A stretch of 8,284 nucleotides of DNA. Source: Chloroflexota bacterium. GTDB taxonomy: Bacteria > Chloroflexota > Dehalococcoidia > Lucifugimonadales > CATQGZ01. Below, one piece after another: positions 7,901 to 8,284 of this stretch. Numbering within the stretch: position 1 is the stretch's first letter; each line of letters opens with the position of its first letter. Made by a program: the position numbers and the translations under genes. The notes under the pieces were generated by a model. It was not told the DNA's origin. It saw only the letters and a program-made list of their open reading frames with translations, and ran no database searches. The stretch spans positions 1-8,284 of the forward strand of contig JAQBTI010000095.1 in assembly GCA_027624995.1 (NCBI GenBank). Reading direction: 5' to 3'.

Positions 7901-8284
7901 CCCGCGGGCGCGCTTGCTACTGAGGGAGTTGGAATATCGAAGTCTGCAACGGTATCCGGGAAGTTCGGCACCCCGGCGGGGGCCGCCGGGAGGGAGGCGC
8001 TGATGTCGGGTATGTCGAAGCCGGCGAGTGCAGAGTCCGTGTTCGGCAGGTCTGGTATCCCGGCCGGCACGTTGGTCGTTACGACTGCCTGCGGTATGTC
8101 AAATAGAAAGTCAACGTTGGGCAATGCCGTGCCTGAGGGCGCGCCGATCACGGGTATCGAGAACTCCAGGTCGGTGTCGGGGAGGACGGTCCCGGTCCCA
8201 ACGGCGGGTCCGGCAAGCTGGGGTATTGGGAACAGGACGTCGAATTCGGGGATAAGTGTGAACACGGGAGCCGGGTCAAGGAAG
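760..8284 (-). CDS. Giant multidomain propeller-array / Ig-like / GWN-module surface protein (5' end outside window)
   Basis: One uninterrupted frame runs from the window edge to TAG at 762-760. The first in-window start is GTG at 8265 (residue 1 here), giving 2,501 residues. Six further in-frame codons (FLDPAP) precede it without a stop, there is no signal peptide after it, and it opens inside a repeat, so the real start lies outside. In order: Pro/Asp/Phe repeats (6-136); six propeller-like units of about 230 residues (142-1545); an Ig-like domain (about 1600-1910) split by a jelly-roll (1654-1846); a second Ig-like domain (1911-1996); an Ig/cadherin-like stretch ending RATDNAGN (2089-2096); and two GWN-type modules (2113-2501), the first carrying a beta-rich insertion. 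All eight cysteines fall in four close pairs (202/211, 527/528, 758/759, 1674/1692), as expected for an exported protein. No catalytic motif, transmembrane helix, LPXTG or PEP-CTERM tail is seen; the end is VTDPAGGKHTP. Inferred role: extracellular structural, adhesive or ligand-binding protein. Exact family unknown. Confidence 0.93.
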   Translation of the reverse strand, partial: FLDPAPVFTLIPEFDVLFPIPQLAGPAVGTGTVLPDTDLEFSIPVIGAPSGTALPNVDFLFDIPQAVVTTNVPAGIPDLPNTDSALAGFDIPDISASLPAAPAGVPNFPDTVADFDIPTPSVASAPAGVPNLPEAAAFFTAPDSPVIRGLGTDGSNFWVVKNGSPDTLEKLDSTGASTTVSLVGPSDSIEGVAFLNGFLWVLENLRRCFDIIDTTRCDRSHRIFKIDPADADAFAAEADWALVADGGKTKAILNTVDRGDPMGGITAEGSGATGTLWLGNESGFRLYNVSQSGDELSSPDVDSFNPRINGIAFSADLLYTSDSTASQISQWNKQGQRVAIFDIKKEATTDPVPLIRGMTFKTVSSSAVLHIGSSDGKVYRSFFAPTVTNTPRGITFSPSTSSVGEALWILTDAEPKDKLLKIDPDDGTLITSFSDDGFTDAPSKETQGITFFNSALWVIANEDFTPKLFKLNATTGAVLSTIDLSATAGIFDELGGITNDGTRLVLHTRNFINSVYFVNESGLRTGIEQGSICCPVFAGAGGLAFHTGRSQFFAGRNSAVALYDDALNFVQEFSLTQGASPAPSGIEGLTFNGNVFYVAHTGSGKVSKGFLASTATTKPRGLAFTPSTSTPGKAIWVLVDGEPRDKLLKVDPDTGLLITAFSDDGFVDAPSNKTEGITFLDTGDPTTSFLWIIANEAFERRLYKLNATTGALVSTFNLGNTAQIFDDVAGIANDGTNLIVYFQSFSDIVQIDTSGAQVQRSFVCCSNVFGAKALARHAVRNQFFAAKNNSLLTIKSNLQEVLSEQTLLVDSAPLIGNVEGMVFDQDLLYVARDQGGTGKISIGALKVSVTTDPRGLAFSPAGSSLLGSPIGRALWALVDGTPNDQILKLDVDTGALDTSFSTDGFADAPSANTQGITFLNGFLWIIANDGFDRRMYKVSATTGVLSQTFDLGQTAQVFDNVGGITNDGANLIVYMLSFNDLIIVDTSGGFVERRGTFGGGPQGGTGVAFRSSENQLLVSKGSLGNPSDISQWDIGGSSFDFVDEFLNVPANNVQGSTFIDDVLYLAHSGSGKISSTAVPSDITNNPRGLAYDAGADELYILVDGKARDHIVVVDPGTGVVARDFEAPSVNAESITFLNGNLFVGHRDQFFIDKLARLDPNNGAVLEQFQFSQFGLITGLSNNGTSLIAIPEFGFEALVLDPASGSETDRVFFFDPLNPGFFVDNLQALAFDAAGQEFFPAKAARVLRFDEIGRLIEEFNVTAPVGGIRGAVFVGGRLFLAESTGNTIRSTGIPSPAVAITTDPRGMATDGTDLFLAVDGSPKDKIMKLDQNGDLVAGFGDAGSVDSPGTDTGGLAFHDGFLYAVTNDERTIADPFGGFSIQSFPVISKLDPGTGEELARSDIELQDPFGPPQRLLDPIGALASDGNLLYAGVLGTQGIQGAWFSLDLGNLGFGHLFARQIDQFAGRLQFIPGFDAFEITGNASIPDNRSLIGTGTTGTPGVDPADTLSRFDRDTGVMFDQFVLAGTDIRGMAYIGSTLFMANEDANNVLGTALPENPGVELTLATNSPLGDDDFAANFSVTGTIDELDPVFEADPALFRFGRRGVVTVDITSHDEGDVLTNPVATISGTVDDASVTTVEVGIQLPFTEFVDDPVTVGVSEDIWRDIGSVTGESAFWHIACSDQAPGFPSTPRVSSPTCSWRYATPDAPSFNTGARTQGSLTTFDPITISQGSQISFFTGYATELSSNTDVKLVEVAQVTQDLQGNDQVGEFKPLAQIVGPGGGSGPAPFNALPGFRFVELEPLFINPNLGQVGIDLSNFAGQRVMVRFDFDSVNRFANGGEGWYLDDIVISGSGTETVLVSTTRPPLGSTLGGVLFSTQFELAEGVNILVAKATQPYAPNRSGQTSASVFVDTTDPIVNLFGIPSAVNSPVQTLLGSVDDLTLQLVDITQNGEGIFSQGEAGSLSIPVSLSEGLNTFVATATDGGGLVGTATFEVILDTASPTIVDEGAIFPVGSVSARTQDDIIFQVTADDSGVGVSGVARVELVIDGQVTDELIPAADIPEVVREQFGITGNFVRFESVPSGIPPGEFSIAIRATDNAGNTTLTDVSGDVTASLEAMNIFLFDGANLVGVNLQALGASPDFDVNDVVAQSLDTSVLDSNFVNDVIGVNLGSSTSSDVSLGDSTVDVADATGFAVGDRIAIGSGDTTLIGNTFPNQTTITVADGSAFAVDQGIVVSGDKGPFGLGFTSTAESATIQSISGNDLTLSAGLTLNHFNGARVTGIQHARVASVAGTTLTIDGFLSVEWSALILPVVEEPKLADIINSIFYFTGGLGVGASSTQGIFEQFVPGPAADNLTALKQGRAYWFLTRSEAFARATPLPGFRQGPIIPVTMQLDGVLFDPSGQPPSLPRTVDVVLGWNQIALIGERDVIVERGARGLRADSPDTRQFTSLVEFQKFIEFDPDSSEVEIVGGVFNPLYTDKADDFMKVGRGFYIFVTDPAGGKHTP
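2278..3468 (-). other. Two Ig-like domains, the first split by the jelly-roll (residues 1600-1996)
   Basis: The first Ig-like half opens VTVDITS (from 1600) and contains NPVATISGTVDDASVTTVEV. Its expected second half, FSTQFELAEGVNILVAKAT ending DTTDP (1906-1910), appears only after the jelly-roll. The second copy is continuous: it runs through LLGSVDDLTLQLVDI and SIPVSLSEGLNTFVATATD and ends DTASP (1992-1996). The GxVDDxx ... LxEGxNxxxAxAxD ... DTxxP skeleton is typical of Ig-like spacer domains in bacterial surface proteins. Confidence 0.7.
2728..3306 (-). other. Jelly-roll / MAM-like domain inside the giant protein (residues 1654-1846)
   Basis: The segment begins EDIWRDIGSV and contains AFWHIAC (1668-1674), SPTCSWRY around Cys1692, and then FNTGARTQGSLTT. 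It ends GEGWYLDDIVISG (Trp1837). This order (WH ... SWRY ... tGaRt-G-L ... DLS-faGq-V-vRFdF ... eGWYLDDI) is the pattern I know from jelly-roll domains attached to M6 'immune inhibitor A'-like peptidases and other secreted bacterial proteins. These are carbohydrate- or protein-binding folds rather than catalytic ones. Cys1674 and Cys1692 could form a disulfide. The fold is assigned from remembered motifs only. Confidence 0.65.
3631..7842 (-). repeat. Six tandem ~230-residue beta-propeller-like units within the giant gene
   Basis: Units start at a recurring (P)RG(L/I/M)-A/T-F anchor at residues 142, 386, 614, 848, 1081 and 1298, and the last ends near 1545. In bases the unit starts are 7842, 7110, 6426, 5724, 5025 and 4374. 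Each unit holds five blade-like segments of about 46 residues. (1) PRGLAF ... LW-LVDG-P-DKLLK-DPDTG. (2) DAPS--TQGITFLNG-LW-IAN ... YKLNATTG. (3) FD--GGITNDGT-LIVY. (4) A-GLAFH---NQFFA-KNS. (5) GIEGLTF-GN--YVAHTGSGKVS. These resemble NHL/PQQ/WD-type blades in general form. Units 2, 3 and 4 are closest to one another. Units 1, 5 and 6 are more diverged, and unit 1 carries a Cys-bearing insertion in blade 2. Ligand or substrate is unknown. Confidence 0.85.
6152..6882 (-). repeat. Near-identical DNA tract shared by propeller units 2 and 3
   Basis: The 29-base stretches at 6152-6180 and 6854-6882 differ at only two positions and share an 18-base identical core (GTCGTCGCGTTTAGCTTG on the plus strand, at 6158 and 6860). 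They are 702 bases (234 codons) apart and encode LYKLNATTGAL and LFKLNATTGAV. Shared codon choice, not just shared amino acids, points to relatively recent duplication or gene conversion between these units. Confidence 0.8.
7858..8250 (-). repeat. N-terminal degenerate LPxxDxxFDIP protein repeat, six copies in window
   Basis: Copies begin at residues 6 (PEFDVLFPIP), 28 (LPDTDLEFSIP), 48 (LPNVDFLFDIP), 73 (LPNTDSALAGFDIP), 102 (FPDTVADFDIP) and 126 (LPEAAAFFTAP). They are spaced 20-29 residues apart, and the later ones are joined by an AGVPN or AGIPD linker. The first copy is close to the window edge, so the series may continue upstream. The composition (Pro, Asp, Ala, hydrophobic, no Cys, few Lys or Arg) suggests an extended stalk or short beta-hairpin repeat. 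I do not recognise it as a named family. Confidence 0.75.

Overview
This window is a two-gene stretch of a GC-rich bacterial genome, and both genes lie on the minus strand. The first gene in transcription order is a giant gene that fills most of the window. It encodes at least 2,507 residues (8284 down to 760) of a modular, probably exported protein, and its true start lies beyond the right edge. A spacer of about 215 bases with a long inverted repeat follows. The window then ends inside a second gene (544 down to 1), which starts with TTG and encodes a signal peptide, a beta-rich domain and the beginning of a BIG2-type Ig-like domain. I see no RNA genes, CRISPR arrays, transposases or enzymes. 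The long open frames on the plus strand are antisense shadows of the giant gene.

The giant protein reads as a chain of domains. Residue numbers below count from the first in-window GTG at 8265. Residues about 6-136 are six degenerate copies of a Pro/Asp/Phe repeat of the form LPxxDxxFDIP. Residues 142-1545 are six tandem units of about 230 residues, each made of about five blade-like segments (beta-propeller type). Residues 1600-1992 hold two Ig-like domains, the first apparently split by an inserted jelly-roll/MAM-like domain (1654-1846). Residues about 1997-2110 are another Ig/cadherin-like segment. Residues 2113-2501 hold two modules of the 'GWN...GYW' kind, the first interrupted by a beta-rich insertion. 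There is no recognisable sortase, PEP-CTERM or membrane anchor at the C-terminus.

The likely picture is a cell-surface or secreted structural, adhesive or ligand-binding protein, followed by a second secreted Ig-domain protein. Nothing in the sequence identifies a ligand or an enzymatic activity. The architecture (propeller chains, GWN modules, BIG2 domains) together with GC-rich DNA that still uses ATA and AGG codons resembles environmental Chloroflexota (Dehalococcoidia-like) genomes. That assignment is a low-confidence guess from memory of such proteins.

The most notable points are the five-blade, six-unit propeller array with paired cysteines, the two nested domain insertions, and an intergenic hairpin that buries a perfect Shine-Dalgarno sequence upstream of a TTG-started gene.
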